From: Pseudomonadota bacterium
GTDB taxonomy: Bacteria; Pseudomonadota; Gammaproteobacteria; Enterobacterales; Enterobacteriaceae
DNA: 44,856 nt
Reading direction: 5' to 3'
Assembly: GCA_018261615.1 (NCBI GenBank)
Contig: JAGTSE010000050.1
Span: 1-44,856 of the forward strand
The position numbers and the translations under genes were made by a program. The notes beneath the pieces are model-generated. The model was not told where the DNA came from. It saw only the letters and a list, made by a program, of their open reading frames with translations, and did no database searches. Shown here piece after piece: positions 9,038-18,117 of the stretch. Numbering within the stretch: the stretch's first letter is position 1; each line of letters opens with the position of its first letter.

Positions 9038-9618
9038 TACAGTTTTACCAGACCACTAAAGCCCATAAAGGCCAGAGACATTAAGCCCGCAGTGATTAAC
9101 GCAATTGCATTGCCGCGGAAGGGCGCTGGCACATCGGCAACCAGCAGACGCTCGCGGATCGCAGCAAACAGCACCATCACCAAAGAGAAGCCAACGGCTG
9201 CGGCAAAGCCATATAACGCCGATTGCATGAAATTATGACCAAGGTTGATATTCAGCAGCGCAACGCCCAGCACCGCGCAGTTGGTGGTAATCAACGGCAG
9301 GAAGATCCCCAGCAAGCGATAGAGCGCCGGGCTGGTTTTGCGCACTACCATTTCGGTGAACTGCACAACGACCGCGATAATCAGGATAAACGCCAGCGTG
9401 CGTAGATAGACTAAATCCAGCGGAATCAGAACCCAGGTATCGATAATCCAGGCGCACACCGACGCCAGCGTCATCACAAAGGTTGTCGCCAGACCCATGC
9501 CCATGGCGCTTTCCAGTTTTTTGGAAACGCCCATAAACGGACACAGGCCAAGAAACTTCACCAGTACGAAGTTATTGACCAGCACTGTCCCGATAAATAG
9601 CAGCAGATAATCTGTCAT
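9037..9618 (-). CDS. rsxA: Electron transport complex subunit RsxA
   Basis: A 193-residue six-helix inner-membrane protein, first gene of the rsxABCDGE-nth operon. LVKFLGLCPFMGVSKKLE and PLITTNCAVLGVALLN match E. coli RsxA almost exactly and mirror RsxE with inverted topology. Two adjacent ATG codons exist; the second (9618) gives the E. coli start MTDYLLLF. The complex lowers SoxR activity by re-reducing its 2Fe-2S cluster. Confidence 0.97.
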   Translation of the reverse strand: MTDYLLLFIGTVLVNNFVLVKFLGLCPFMGVSKKLESAMGMGLATTFVMTLASVCAWIIDTWVLIPLDLVYLRTLAFILIIAVVVQFTEMVVRKTSPALYRLLGIFLPLITTNCAVLGVALLNINLGHNFMQSALYGFAAAVGFSLVMVLFAAIRERLLVADVPAPFRGNAIALITAGLMSLAFMGFSGLVKL

Positions 9619-9634
9619 CATTTGGCCTGAAAAT

Positions 9635-9674
9635 AAAAAAGCCGCCTATTATCGGTCAAACAGCACCGGGCGAC
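9635..9674 (-). terminator. Possible terminator/attenuator between ydgK and rsxA
   Basis: On the minus strand GTCGCC pairs with GGCGGC (one G-T pair), followed by TTTTTTATTTT. It lies in the 77-bp gap between ydgK and rsxA and could end ydgK transcripts or attenuate entry into rsxA. The loop is long (22 bases), so confidence is modest. Confidence 0.4.
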
Positions 9675-9695
9675 AACAGGATAACTGTAAGGTTA

Positions 9696-10136
9696 TTACG
9701 GATTAACAAAGGTCTTCTTCACGCGTTGAGAACGCTTGAAGTAAGGCACCATCAGCGCAGCGGCAAGCAGTGGGAACAGAAGCTGTCGCACTGCCAGATC
9801 GTCGGAAACGGGGGAGAAAGCGAACGCTTTCAGCGACAGCAGGACGCAAATTAGCGACCAGATTATATAGTGTTTGGGCACGCTGCGGCGGCGTTTAAAA
9901 AAGGCGATTACCAGCCAGAACGTGTAATACCAGATGGCGATAGCGAAGGCGAATGAAACGAACCACAGAACATTTTCTTTCAGCGTTTGCGCGCCGAGCG
10001 CCGCAACCGTCTGTGGCGTTAATAGCGCGGTGGCATAGAGCATTAATGCCAGAGAAGTACTTAATAACGTAAGCAGCAACCAGGCCAGAGGGCCAAGTAA
10101 CCAGCCTCCGATTCGTTCTGCAGGCGTTGTCGTCAT
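9696..10136 (-). CDS. ydgK: DUF2569-type inner membrane protein YdgK
   Basis: A 146-residue protein with four hydrophobic helices (roughly residues 14-38, 57-79, 89-107 and 116-131) and basic cytoplasmic loops (FFKRRRSVPKHY). Position directly upstream of rsxA and the sequence match YdgK of E. coli, a DUF2569 family member of unknown function. It does not form part of the purified Rsx complex as far as I know. Confidence 0.88.
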   Translation of the reverse strand: MTTTPAERIGGWLLGPLAWLLLTLLSTSLALMLYATALLTPQTVAALGAQTLKENVLWFVSFAFAIAIWYYTFWLVIAFFKRRRSVPKHYIIWSLICVLLSLKAFAFSPVSDDLAVRQLLFPLLAAALMVPYFKRSQRVKKTFVNP

Positions 10137-10223
10137 ATGTATTCCTCTGTCAAAGCTTTAATGTAATGCATTTATTTCGCCGGGCGACGAGTATAAAGCA
10201 TTACGCGCCAAATACCAGAGGCG

Positions 10224-10439
10224 TTATTGCACGTAGCGCCAGACAGAGCGGGGAACGCACCCAATGTCAAACAAGCGGCCGCCAGAGACCAGCTCAGCTC
10301 GGCGGTGATCGGCGGCGCGGTACATGTTGATGATTTCGGTGGTGTCGGTAAGAGTGTAGTTAAGGTGGTCAAACAATTTTTCCAGACTTTCAAGCGAACT
10401 GATTTTGCGGAATTTTAATAAATAATCCTGAACGTTCAT
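10224..10439 (-). CDS. cnu: Hha/Cnu-family nucleoid-associated protein Cnu (YdgT)
   Basis: A 71-residue protein (VQDYLLKFRKISSLESLEKL near the N-terminus, then MYRAADHRRAELVSGGRLFD) nearly identical to E. coli Cnu, an Hha paralogue. It binds the H-NS dimerisation domain and helps silence AT-rich acquired DNA and bind near oriC. The start at 10439 reproduces the E. coli N-terminus; an ATG five codons upstream is in frame but lacks a ribosome site. The C-terminus (CVPRSVWRYVQ) has a Cys where E. coli has Gln. The accessory region in this window is the sort of DNA this protein acts on. Confidence 0.95.
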   Translation of the reverse strand: MNVQDYLLKFRKISSLESLEKLFDHLNYTLTDTTEIINMYRAADHRRAELVSGGRLFDIGCVPRSVWRYVQ

Positions 10440-10657
10440 GTCGTGGTTATCCATATACAGAAAGAGATGTAAATCAAATGGGGCTAATTTGTTCGAATAA
10501 TAAACATTATTATTATCGCAACGTAAATAGCTCTATTATTAAATTAAGAGTTTTCTTTTCGAATGATAACAGGTGCCAGAACGGCGGCGGAGAAAAATAA
10601 CGATCTTTGATATTGCTGGTAATCAGCATTTATCCTCTTTACCAGCAGTTTTGATTA

Positions 10658-10795
10658 TTATTTTTTTTGCGTCACAATACTCTGTTCTGGTGGATGATAG
10701 TTATCTATATGGCTGGCGAAAATCAAAAGAACGGCCGATACTCCGAGCACCACCCACCCCATTAGTTCAATGATCCGATTGATTATTCCGGCCAT
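10658..10795 (-). CDS. blr: Small membrane protein Blr (beta-lactam resistance/division-associated)
   Basis: A 45-residue protein, too short for standard ORF cut-offs. From about residue 6 it reads NRIIELMGWVVLGVS, then a single transmembrane helix and ASHIDNYHPPEQS, closely matching the 41-residue E. coli Blr, which associates with the divisome and affects intrinsic beta-lactam tolerance. It sits between cnu and ydgJ, as in E. coli. The E. coli start codon is replaced by ATC (Ile), so translation must begin four codons earlier at ATG 10795. The 218 bp between blr and cnu hold nothing I can identify. Confidence 0.88.
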   Translation of the reverse strand: MAGIINRIIELMGWVVLGVSAVLLIFASHIDNYHPPEQSIVTQKK

Positions 10796-10827
10796 ACTTC
10801 TACAACTCTCTGATGTTAATCCATGTA

Positions 10828-10862
10828 TAAAAAAACGCCATCATGTCCAGGAAAGGCGCTGA
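10828..10862 (-). terminator. Terminator-like hairpin upstream of blr
   Basis: On the minus strand AGCGCC and GGCGTT flank a 15-base spacer and are followed by TTTTTTT. No minus-strand gene is visible upstream, so it could be an attenuator for blr or a chance structure. Confidence 0.35.
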
Positions 10863-11004
10863 TTGTAGATTTAAGCAGATTTTTCAACCGGAAACCAGAG
10901 CGTAATAGTGCTAAATCGTTCATGAAATTTATGAATAGAGGAAGCGGTTGTCGCCATTCGGCAGATGGTGTCAAATAAATGCTCTAAAAGGAGGGGGGCA
11001 CGAT

Positions 11005-12045
11005 ATGAGTGATAAGATCCGTGTTGGCTTAGTCGGTTATGGCTATGCCAGTAAAACGTTCCACGCGCCGCTGATTGCCGGGACGCCAGGAATGGAACTG
11101 GTGGCTATTTCCAGCAGTGATGAATCAAAAGTCAAAGCCGATTGGCCCGTCGTGCCGGTTGTCTCTGAACCGAAACATCTGTTCAACGATCCGCAAATCG
11201 ATTTGATTGTGATCCCCACGCCCAACGATACCCACTTTCCGCTGGCCAAAGCGGCGCTGGAAGCCGGTAAACATGTAGTCGTGGATAAACCCTTCACAGT
11301 GACACTGTCACAAGCTCGGGAGCTGGATGCGTTGGCGCGTAGTCTGGGACGCGTATTGTCTGTTTTCCACAATCGGCGCTGGGACAGTGATTTTCTGACG
11401 TTAAAAGCGCTACTGGCGGACGGCGCACTGGGCGAGGTGGCTTATTTTGAATCCCATTTTGACCGTTTTCGTCCGCAGGTGCGCAACCGCTGGCGCGAAC
11501 AGGGCGGGCCGGGCAGCGGCATCTGGTACGATTTAGCTCCGCATCTGCTCGATCAGGCGGTTAATTTATTCGGTCTGCCAGTATCGCTGATGGTCGATCT
11601 GGCGCAATTGCGTCCGGGCGCACAATCAACGGACTACTTCCATGCCGTACTAACTTACCCGCAACGGCGCGTGGTGCTGCATGGTACGCTGCTGGCGGCT
11701 GCAGAATCGGCACGCTACATTGTGCATGGCAGCCGTGGCAGCTATGTGAAATATGGTCTGGATCCGCAGGAAGAGTGCCTGAAAAATGGTGCGCGTTTGC
11801 CGCAGGCTGACTGGGGCTATGATATGCGCGACGGCGTGTTGACGCGCGTGGAAGGCGAAGAACGCAGGGAGGAGAGCTGGCTAACCGTGCCAGGCAACTA
11901 CCCGGCCTATTATGCTGCGATTCGCGATGCGTTTAATGGCATCGGTGAAAACCCGGTTCCGGCCAGCCAGGCCATCCAGATTATGGAGTTAATCGAACTG
12001 GGTATTGAGTCCGCAAAACATCGCGCCACCCTGAGCCTGACCTGA
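11005..12045 (+). CDS. ydgJ: Gfo/Idh/MocA-family oxidoreductase YdgJ
   Basis: A 346-residue NAD(P)-dependent dehydrogenase of the Gfo/Idh/MocA family. Residues 1-120 form the Rossmann domain (RVGLVGYGYASKTFHAPLI, the family EAGKHVVVDKPF motif with the catalytic-region Lys). The rest is the substrate-binding alpha/beta domain. It matches E. coli YdgJ; the substrate is not established. The ATG at 11005 was chosen because AAGGAGGGGGG stands seven bases upstream. It is divergent from blr and convergent with add. Confidence 0.93.
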   Translation: MSDKIRVGLVGYGYASKTFHAPLIAGTPGMELVAISSSDESKVKADWPVVPVVSEPKHLFNDPQIDLIVIPTPNDTHFPLAKAALEAGKHVVVDKPFTVTLSQARELDALARSLGRVLSVFHNRRWDSDFLTLKALLADGALGEVAYFESHFDRFRPQVRNRWREQGGPGSGIWYDLAPHLLDQAVNLFGLPVSLMVDLAQLRPGAQSTDYFHAVLTYPQRRVVLHGTLLAAAESARYIVHGSRGSYVKYGLDPQEECLKNGARLPQADWGYDMRDGVLTRVEGEERREESWLTVPGNYPAYYAAIRDAFNGIGENPVPASQAIQIMELIELGIESAKHRATLSLT

Positions 12046-12052
12046 CAACTGA

Positions 12053-12083
12053 CCGCTCACGCCGCTGCGTGAGCGGGTTTTTT
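12053..12083 (+). terminator. Rho-independent terminator of ydgJ
   Basis: GCTCACGC and GCGTGAGC form an 8-bp stem around CCGCT... followed by GGGTTTTTT. It fills the gap between ydgJ and the convergent gene add and overlaps the add stop codon. Confidence 0.8.
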
Positions 12084-13083
12084 AAGCGCGTGCCACGCTC
12101 TCCCGTAATGCCTGTTTCTCTTGCGCACTGAGAAACGCCATCTCCAGACCGTTGATTTGCGCCTGGCGAATCTGTTCGCGGCTCAGTCCTGCTGCGGGTG
12201 CCGCAACCTGATATTCATGACCAATATCCACACCCTGTACGGCCGGATCGTCAGTGTTGATGTTGGCAAGGATGCCATGTTCGAGGAAAGTCTTGAGTGG
12301 ATGGCGATCGAGCGAAGGCACGGTACTGGTCTGAATATTCGACGTCAGGCAGGATTCGATGCCGATACGCTGCTCAGCAAGGAAATCCATTAGCGCCGCA
12401 TCGTCGATCGCTTTGACACCGTGGCCGATACGTACGGCGCCCAGTTCGCGAATCGCCTGCCAGATGCTCTCCGGCCCGGCCGCTTCGCCTGCGTGCACGG
12501 TAATGCGCCAGCCCGCATCTCGCGCGCGGTTAAAGTGCGGCAGAAACAGGCTGCCAGGGAAGCCGAGTTCATCGCCCGCCAGATCCAGCGCGGTGATCCC
12601 GTCGCGGTGTGCCAGTAAGGCTTTCAGCTCCTGCAAACAGGCGGCTTCGCCAAAGGTGCGGCTCATAATACCGATTAACCGCGCCTGGACGTTGAAGTCG
12701 CGGCTGCCTTCACGCACGCCGGCAATCACCGCTTCTACCACGCCAGCAACCGGCAGGTTGTGAGTCATTGCCATATAGCCTGGCGAGAAACGCAGCTCAA
12801 CATAATGCAGGCTGTTAAGGGCAGCATCCTGCATATTTTCGTACGCCACACGGCGGCAGGCATCCAGCGAAGCCAGCACTTTAACGCCCCAGTCGAGTTT
12901 CGCGAGAAAACTGACCAGATCTGGTTCGTTCGAGGTGACCTGCACATGCGGACGCAGCGCGTCGAGCGTTTGCGCGGGCAGAGGTAAATTATACTGACGG
13001 CCAAGATCCAGAATAGTTTGGGCGCGGATATTGCCATCAAGATGGCGATGGATGTCAGTAAGTGGCAGGTTTGGATCTATCAT
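12082..13083 (-). CDS. add: Adenosine deaminase
   Basis: A 333-residue zinc enzyme converting adenosine and deoxyadenosine to inosine forms. Zinc ligands are visible in IHRHLDGN near residue 12, HAGEAAGPE near residue 197 and NTDDP near residue 278. Residue count equals E. coli Add when translation starts at ATG 13083 (MIDPNLPLTDIHRHLD); an ATG ten codons upstream is less likely. In E. coli K-12 the mal and uid genes lie between this gene and ydgA; here only about 190 bp separate them. Confidence 0.97.
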   Translation of the reverse strand: MIDPNLPLTDIHRHLDGNIRAQTILDLGRQYNLPLPAQTLDALRPHVQVTSNEPDLVSFLAKLDWGVKVLASLDACRRVAYENMQDAALNSLHYVELRFSPGYMAMTHNLPVAGVVEAVIAGVREGSRDFNVQARLIGIMSRTFGEAACLQELKALLAHRDGITALDLAGDELGFPGSLFLPHFNRARDAGWRITVHAGEAAGPESIWQAIRELGAVRIGHGVKAIDDAALMDFLAEQRIGIESCLTSNIQTSTVPSLDRHPLKTFLEHGILANINTDDPAVQGVDIGHEYQVAAPAAGLSREQIRQAQINGLEMAFLSAQEKQALRESVARA

Positions 13084-13238
13084 GGTCGCACTCTTATTTT
13101 TGCTGAAGTGCATATCATTATACCACAGTGCAATAAGCTATTAAAAATTCAGCTAAATCAATGAATCCCTGAATGAAAAGACTATCACCGCGCTGTATGA
13201 GTTGTACGCGCTGATGCGGAGAGGTGTGTTGCTGTCTG

Positions 13239-13270
13239 GAAAAAAATTAACCCCTCCGCAGAGGGGGTAA
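13239..13270 (-). terminator. Rho-independent terminator of ydgA
   Basis: On the minus strand ACCCCCTC and GAGGGGT form a stem with a short loop, followed by TAATTTTTTT. It starts just beyond the ydgA stop codon. Confidence 0.75.
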
Positions 13271-13272
13271 CA

Positions 13273-14811
13273 TTACTGCTGCGGCACTGCCGGTACTTCC
13301 GGCACCGGGGGAACGTCGTTGTCCGGCTGCGCGGGCTGAAGCGACGGCAGACCAAACATACCGACAAACTCTTCGAGCGGCATTTTTTCGCCATTCAGCG
13401 TCACCTGACCGTTCGCGTATTGCAAGCTGGTGAGAATATTGTTGTTCTCAAGCGTGGTGATACGGAACATCTGGCCCATCGCCGCCAGCCCTTTAACTTG
13501 CTGGTTAGCCAGTTTCGCTGCTTCATCCTGCTGATAACCTTCCAGTTTCGCGATCTGGGTCATCAGTTCGGTGGCCATGTCTACCGGGATCACCAGTTTG
13601 CCATCCAGCGATTTCACCGTGCGATCAACTTCGTCGGCCAGCGTTTGCGGTGCGCCAGTGGCGGTGGAAGGATCTTTTAGGAACAGTGACAGATTAAAGG
13701 TGGCTTCGCCTTTGGCATTTTTCCAGCTTAACGGCGCAACGGTGATCACCGGTTCACCTTTCAGCAGCAGCGGTACGGCATTGAGGAAGGCTTCCGTCAC
13801 TTTTTGTTGGTAGAGTTCCGGATTCTGTATCACTTCCGGTTGCGCCATCAGCGCGCGCGTCTGCGCATTGTACTGCTCGCTGAACTGATGCCACGCCTGA
13901 CCGTCGATCTGGCCCACTTTTAGCGTCAGATTGCCGTTGCCCAGATCCTGCCCCTGAATTTTCAGGCTATTGAGGGTGTAATCGAGCTGGCTATTGATGT
14001 TTTTCTTATCATCAGCCAGGTCGGATTTGGCCGTTAAGTTCATGCCTTCTACTACGACCAGCTCTTTGTTTTCCACCGAAATAGAGAGTTTATCGAGCGA
14101 CAGTTTTTGGTTGCCGGTTCGCTCATCAAAAGCCGCGATTTCGCTTTTGCCGTCGGTTTTTAGTTGATTAAACGACAGTTGCACGCGCTGCCCATACTCA
14201 TTCACCGCATCGACCAGTCCGCTCTGTGCTTCTCCGCTCAGGGTGAGCGCGTTGCCATCTTTATCCGCGCTGAAACGGAACTGGCCGCCGCTGAAGGCGA
14301 CTTTCTCGCCCTCTTTTTCAGAACTGAGCGGGCGCAGAGTGATATCGCTGCGCGTATCGCCGCTGTAGCCAATGCGGGTTTCGGCATAGAACGGCGATTC
14401 CCCTTTGGCGATGTCAAACAGCGCTTTGGTGACATCGTTATTAACCAGTTGCGTATGTACTGAGGCCATTGCTGGCACCAGGCTGAATGACTTAAGCTGC
14501 GCCAGCGGGAAAGGGCCGTGATCGACGGTTTCTTGCAGAACAATGTTCTGGCCGGGTTTCAGCCAGGTATTGCTGGCACCATCAACTGGCTTGATATGCA
14601 GTGTAAAATGGCTGGAGAAGAGGCCGCGCTGATAATCCTGCGCGGAAACCTCCACGTTGGCCTCCGGTGCATTGTGTTTAATCTGCGCATTGGCGTTGTT
14701 CACTATCTCCGTCAGACGGCTTTCGAGCTGTTTTCCCGTGTACCAGGCACCGCCGGTCCAGACGACACCCAGTGCAACAATAATCCCTGCGGCAACCAAC
14801 GTTTTTTTCAT
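13273..14811 (-). CDS. ydgA: DUF945 family protein YdgA
   Basis: A 512-residue protein (E. coli YdgA about 502) with an N-terminal signal or anchor (MKKTLVAAGIIVALGVVWTGG) followed by YTGKQLE, and a long periplasmic domain of the DUF945 family. The C-terminus is a Pro/Val-rich tail (PPVPEVPAVP). The cellular role is undefined; E. coli YdgA is reported as an inner-membrane-associated protein. It lies downstream of manA on the same strand, with a terminator between. Confidence 0.92.
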   Translation of the reverse strand: MKKTLVAAGIIVALGVVWTGGAWYTGKQLESRLTEIVNNANAQIKHNAPEANVEVSAQDYQRGLFSSHFTLHIKPVDGASNTWLKPGQNIVLQETVDHGPFPLAQLKSFSLVPAMASVHTQLVNNDVTKALFDIAKGESPFYAETRIGYSGDTRSDITLRPLSSEKEGEKVAFSGGQFRFSADKDGNALTLSGEAQSGLVDAVNEYGQRVQLSFNQLKTDGKSEIAAFDERTGNQKLSLDKLSISVENKELVVVEGMNLTAKSDLADDKKNINSQLDYTLNSLKIQGQDLGNGNLTLKVGQIDGQAWHQFSEQYNAQTRALMAQPEVIQNPELYQQKVTEAFLNAVPLLLKGEPVITVAPLSWKNAKGEATFNLSLFLKDPSTATGAPQTLADEVDRTVKSLDGKLVIPVDMATELMTQIAKLEGYQQDEAAKLANQQVKGLAAMGQMFRITTLENNNILTSLQYANGQVTLNGEKMPLEEFVGMFGLPSLQPAQPDNDVPPVPEVPAVPQQ

Positions 14812-14824
14812 AGTGTTTATCCAT

Positions 14825-14857
14825 AAAAAATGAAACCAGGCGGTGAAGGCCGCCTGG
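14825..14857 (-). terminator. Rho-independent terminator of manA
   Basis: On the minus strand CCAGGCGG and CCGCCTGG form a perfect 8-bp stem with a 6-base loop, followed by TTTCATTTTTT. It lies between manA and ydgA. Confidence 0.75.
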
Positions 14858-14912
14858 ACTGTCGAAATAGGTTACAGCAAGCTTAGCAATCCTTACTAAA
14901 AAGTTCAGTAAG

Positions 14913-16091
14913 TTAGTTGCTTTTATTGAATACGCGCGCCACTCTTCCGGTGCCGCGGACGGCCACTGGCGACTCATCGGCAGCAATGAATGCTGATTCG
15001 CCGGGTTTCAGTACCAGGCGGTCACTGCCTTCGCTGAGAACAGCTTCACCTTCCACACAAAAGACAATCGCTGCACTCTGCTGCGTCAGCGTGGTTTCAG
15101 CGGAGGAGAGATCGTGAAGCGAGAACGCAAAATCATCAACCGGGATCGGAAAATCCAGCTCCGCGCCATGACGCACCGGCTCGGTGAGGAGTGTGGCGGC
15201 AGGTTTCGGTGTGAATTTGACGTTTGCTACCAGTTCCGGAATATCGATGTATTTCGGCGTTAATCCGGCGCGCAGAACATTATCGGAGTTCGCCATCACT
15301 TCCAGCGCTACGCCTTGCAGATAGGCATGCGGCGTTTCGGCGAACAGAAACATCGCTTCGCCTGGATTCAGTTTTACCACGTTGAGCAGCAGTGGAGAGA
15401 AGAGGCCGCTGTCATCGGGGTAGAATTCAGCAATTGTGCGGATCGTCTGCCACGGCTCGCCCTGTTTTTCTTCCAGCACGGATTTCAGCACCGCCAGCGC
15501 GCGGGATTTTTCGTCACCCTGCATGTTGAGCAGCGCAGCAAACAGCTCGCTCAATCTCTCCGCGCCTGGCGCCTGTAAGAAGTGGGCGATAGACGGATGC
15601 GCGCCAGCGACCGGTTGCAGCAGTGAGACAATGTCGGAGAACTCACGGAAGGCATTCATGGCCAGGAACGGAGTCAGGGCAAACACCAGTTCCGGCTTAT
15701 GGTTCGGATCTTTGTAGTTACGTTCCGCCGCGTTCAGCGGAATGCCTGCGGTGTTCTCTTTGGCAAAGCCGATTTCTGAGTTTTGCTTGTTGGGATGAAC
15801 CTGAATCGACAGCGGCTGGTCGGCGCACAGCACTTTAAATAAAAACGGCAGCTCGCCGAAACGTTCTGCCACAGCCTGGCCGAGCAGGCGGTTTTTATCC
15901 TGCTCGATCACGTCACGCAACGCGCGGGTCTGACCGTTGGTATCCTGCACTTTTGAGCTGCTCTTCGGGTGCGCGCCCATCCACAACTCTGCCATCGGCA
16001 GGTTTTGCGGATTCGCCACGCCGTAGAGATCCGTTAACGCAGTTTTACTTCCCCAGGCATAGTTCTGCACTGAGTTGATGAGTTTTTGCAT
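14913..16091 (-). CDS. manA: Mannose-6-phosphate isomerase (type I)
   Basis: A 392-residue zinc enzyme interconverting mannose 6-phosphate and fructose 6-phosphate, linking mannose use to glycolysis and supplying GDP-sugar precursors. The zinc-binding signatures QVHPNK near residue 100 and NYKDPNHKPELVFAL near residue 130 are visible. ETPHAYLQGVALEVMANSDN holds a further ligand region. The ATG at 16091 gives the E. coli N-terminus MQKLINSVQNYAWGSK and has AAAGGG eight bases upstream. It is divergent from fumA. Confidence 0.97.
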   Translation of the reverse strand: MQKLINSVQNYAWGSKTALTDLYGVANPQNLPMAELWMGAHPKSSSKVQDTNGQTRALRDVIEQDKNRLLGQAVAERFGELPFLFKVLCADQPLSIQVHPNKQNSEIGFAKENTAGIPLNAAERNYKDPNHKPELVFALTPFLAMNAFREFSDIVSLLQPVAGAHPSIAHFLQAPGAERLSELFAALLNMQGDEKSRALAVLKSVLEEKQGEPWQTIRTIAEFYPDDSGLFSPLLLNVVKLNPGEAMFLFAETPHAYLQGVALEVMANSDNVLRAGLTPKYIDIPELVANVKFTPKPAATLLTEPVRHGAELDFPIPVDDFAFSLHDLSSAETTLTQQSAAIVFCVEGEAVLSEGSDRLVLKPGESAFIAADESPVAVRGTGRVARVFNKSN

Positions 16092-16289
16092 TATCAAGCC
16101 CTTTCTGAGTAATGAAATGTTGGCGTCATTAAAGCAACAAACCCGGCAGAAGTAACCTGTGCCGATAAAAAGTCGTATTAGTCTCAGCTTTTGTTAAAAA
16201 AATGTGTAGGATATGGTAACTCGCTTTAACACAGGCAGAGGGAACGGCTGCCTGAACAATAACCACATCGTGCCGTAAGTGAGAGAACA

Positions 16290-17936
16290 ATGTCGAATAA
16301 AGCCTTTTACTATCAGGATCCTTTCCCGCTCGGAAAGGATGAGACCGAATACTACCTGCTAAGCCGCGATTATGTTTCTGTTGCCGAGTTTGACGGCCAA
16401 CAAATCCTTAAAGTTGACCCGCAGGCACTGACGCTACTGGCGCAGCATGCCTTCCACGATGCTGCATTTTTACTGCGCCCGGCGCACCAGCAGCAAGTTG
16501 CCGATATCCTCGACGATCACGAAGCCAGCGAAAACGACAAATATGTGGCGCTGCAATTCCTGCGCAACTCCGAGATCGCATCGCGCGGCGTTCTGCCAAC
16601 CTGCCAGGATACCGGCACGGCCATCATCATGGGTAAAAAAGGGCAGCGCGTGTGGACCGGCAGCGGCGATGAAGCCGCGCTGGCCCGAGGCGTCTATAAC
16701 ACCTTTATTAACGATAACCTGCGCTACTCGCAGAATGCGCCGCTAGATATGTACAAAGAGGTTAACACCGGCACTAACCTGCCAGCGCAGATAGACCTCT
16801 ATAGCGTAGATGGCGATGAATATAAATTCCTGTGTATTGCCAAGGGCGGCGGTTCGGCCAACAAAACCTACCTTTACCAGGAAACCAAAGCGCTGATCAC
16901 CCCGGCGAAGCTGAAAAATTACCTTGTCGAGAAGATGCGCACCCTTGGTACGGCAGCGTGCCCGCCTTATCACATTGCATTCGTGATTGGTGGTACATCG
17001 GCGGAAGCGACGCTGAAAACGGTCAAACTGGCATCAACCAAATATTACGACGCACTGCCGACGGAAGGTAATGAGCACGGCCAGGCATTCCGCGATGTGC
17101 AACTGGAGCAGGAATTGTTGGTGGAAGCGCAGAATCTTGGTCTGGGCGCGCAGTTTGGTGGTAAATACTTTGCCCATGATATTCGCGTGATCCGTCTGCC
17201 GCGCCACGGCGCGTCCTGTCCGGTGGGGATGGGTGTTTCCTGTTCGGCCGATCGTAACATCAAAGGCAAGATCACCCGTGAAGGGATCTGGCTGGAGCGG
17301 CTGGAGCAGAACCCCGGCAAATACATTCCCGAATCGCTGCGCCAGGCGGGCGAGGGCGAGGCGGTAAAAGTGGATCTCAATCGTCCGATGAAAGAGATTC
17401 TGGCGCAGCTGTCGCAGTACCCGGTCTCCACGCGTCTGTCACTCAGCGGCACGATCATTGTTGCTCGCGATATTGCGCATGCGAAACTGAAAGAACTGAT
17501 GGACAGCGGTGAGCCTCTGCCGGAGTACGTGAAAAATCACCCTATTTATTACGCGGGCCCGGCGAAAACACCGGAAGGTTACGCGTCTGGCTCCCTCGGC
17601 CCAACCACCGCAGGGCGGATGGATTCCTACGTTGATCAGTTGCAGTCGCAGGGCGGCAGCATGATCATGCTGGCGAAAGGCAACCGCAGCCAGCAGGTGA
17701 CGGATGCCTGCCATAAACATGGCGGTTTTTACCTTGGCAGCATCGGCGGCCCAGCGGCGATCCTCGCGCAGAACAGCATCAAGCACCTGGAGTGCGTGGC
17801 TTATCCTGAGCTGGGAATGGAAGCCATCTGGAAGATTGAAGTGGAAGATTTCCCGGCCTTTATCCTTGTCGATGACAAAGGCAATGACTTCTTCCAGCAG
17901 ATCCATTCCGGCCAGTGCGCACGCTGTGTGAAATGA
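16290..17936 (+). CDS. fumA: Class I fumarate hydratase FumA (4Fe-4S)
   Basis: A 548-residue iron-sulfur fumarase, the same length as E. coli FumA, catalysing fumarate/malate interconversion in the TCA cycle. The three cluster cysteines are recognisable in LPTCQDTGTA (about residue 105), GTAACPPYHIAFVIGG (about 224) and GVSCSADRNIKGKI (about 318). This enzyme is oxygen- and superoxide-labile, which explains the backup class II enzyme encoded next. The 198-bp divergent region with manA presumably holds its promoter; I could not assign ArcA or CRP sites with confidence. Confidence 0.95.
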   Translation: MSNKAFYYQDPFPLGKDETEYYLLSRDYVSVAEFDGQQILKVDPQALTLLAQHAFHDAAFLLRPAHQQQVADILDDHEASENDKYVALQFLRNSEIASRGVLPTCQDTGTAIIMGKKGQRVWTGSGDEAALARGVYNTFINDNLRYSQNAPLDMYKEVNTGTNLPAQIDLYSVDGDEYKFLCIAKGGGSANKTYLYQETKALITPAKLKNYLVEKMRTLGTAACPPYHIAFVIGGTSAEATLKTVKLASTKYYDALPTEGNEHGQAFRDVQLEQELLVEAQNLGLGAQFGGKYFAHDIRVIRLPRHGASCPVGMGVSCSADRNIKGKITREGIWLERLEQNPGKYIPESLRQAGEGEAVKVDLNRPMKEILAQLSQYPVSTRLSLSGTIIVARDIAHAKLKELMDSGEPLPEYVKNHPIYYAGPAKTPEGYASGSLGPTTAGRMDSYVDQLQSQGGSMIMLAKGNRSQQVTDACHKHGGFYLGSIGGPAAILAQNSIKHLECVAYPELGMEAIWKIEVEDFPAFILVDDKGNDFFQQIHSGQCARCVK

Positions 17937-17942
17937 TTCAGA

Positions 17943-17983
17943 CCGCCCTGTGTGAACTGACCCCACATGTCGGGCGGTTTTTT
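17943..17983 (+). terminator. Rho-independent terminator of fumA
   Basis: CCGCCC and GGGCGG flank a loop that itself contains a weaker TGTGTG/CACATG pairing; TTTTTTG follows. It lies directly after the fumA stop codon. Confidence 0.7.
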
Positions 17984-18011
17984 GTTTCCGGGATTACCCG
18001 GCAGACCTGTT

Positions 18012-18031
18012 TCAGCACAAAGCAGTAAACA
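18012..18031 (+). promoter_or_regulatory. Possible SoxS/MarA/Rob box of fumC
   Basis: TCAGCACAAAGCAGTAAACA fits the soxbox consensus AYnGCAC-n5-RYYAAAYn with two mismatches and lies about 90 bp before the fumC start. E. coli fumC is a known SoxRS target, so the position is sensible. It is a consensus match only. Confidence 0.4.
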
Positions 18032-18117
18032 ACATCATAAATAGCATCAATACTTTTACTTGTTTGCAGGTGAGCAATGTCAGTACTCAACACCACTTTG
18101 TAGCCAAGGAGAAAGTA

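Noticed and set aside
13155..13225. A short protein-like reading (ESLNEKTITALYELYAL) between add and ydgA, considered as a remnant of the uid/mal region
   Set aside because: It is only about 30 codons with no match I can name; too weak to list as a feature.
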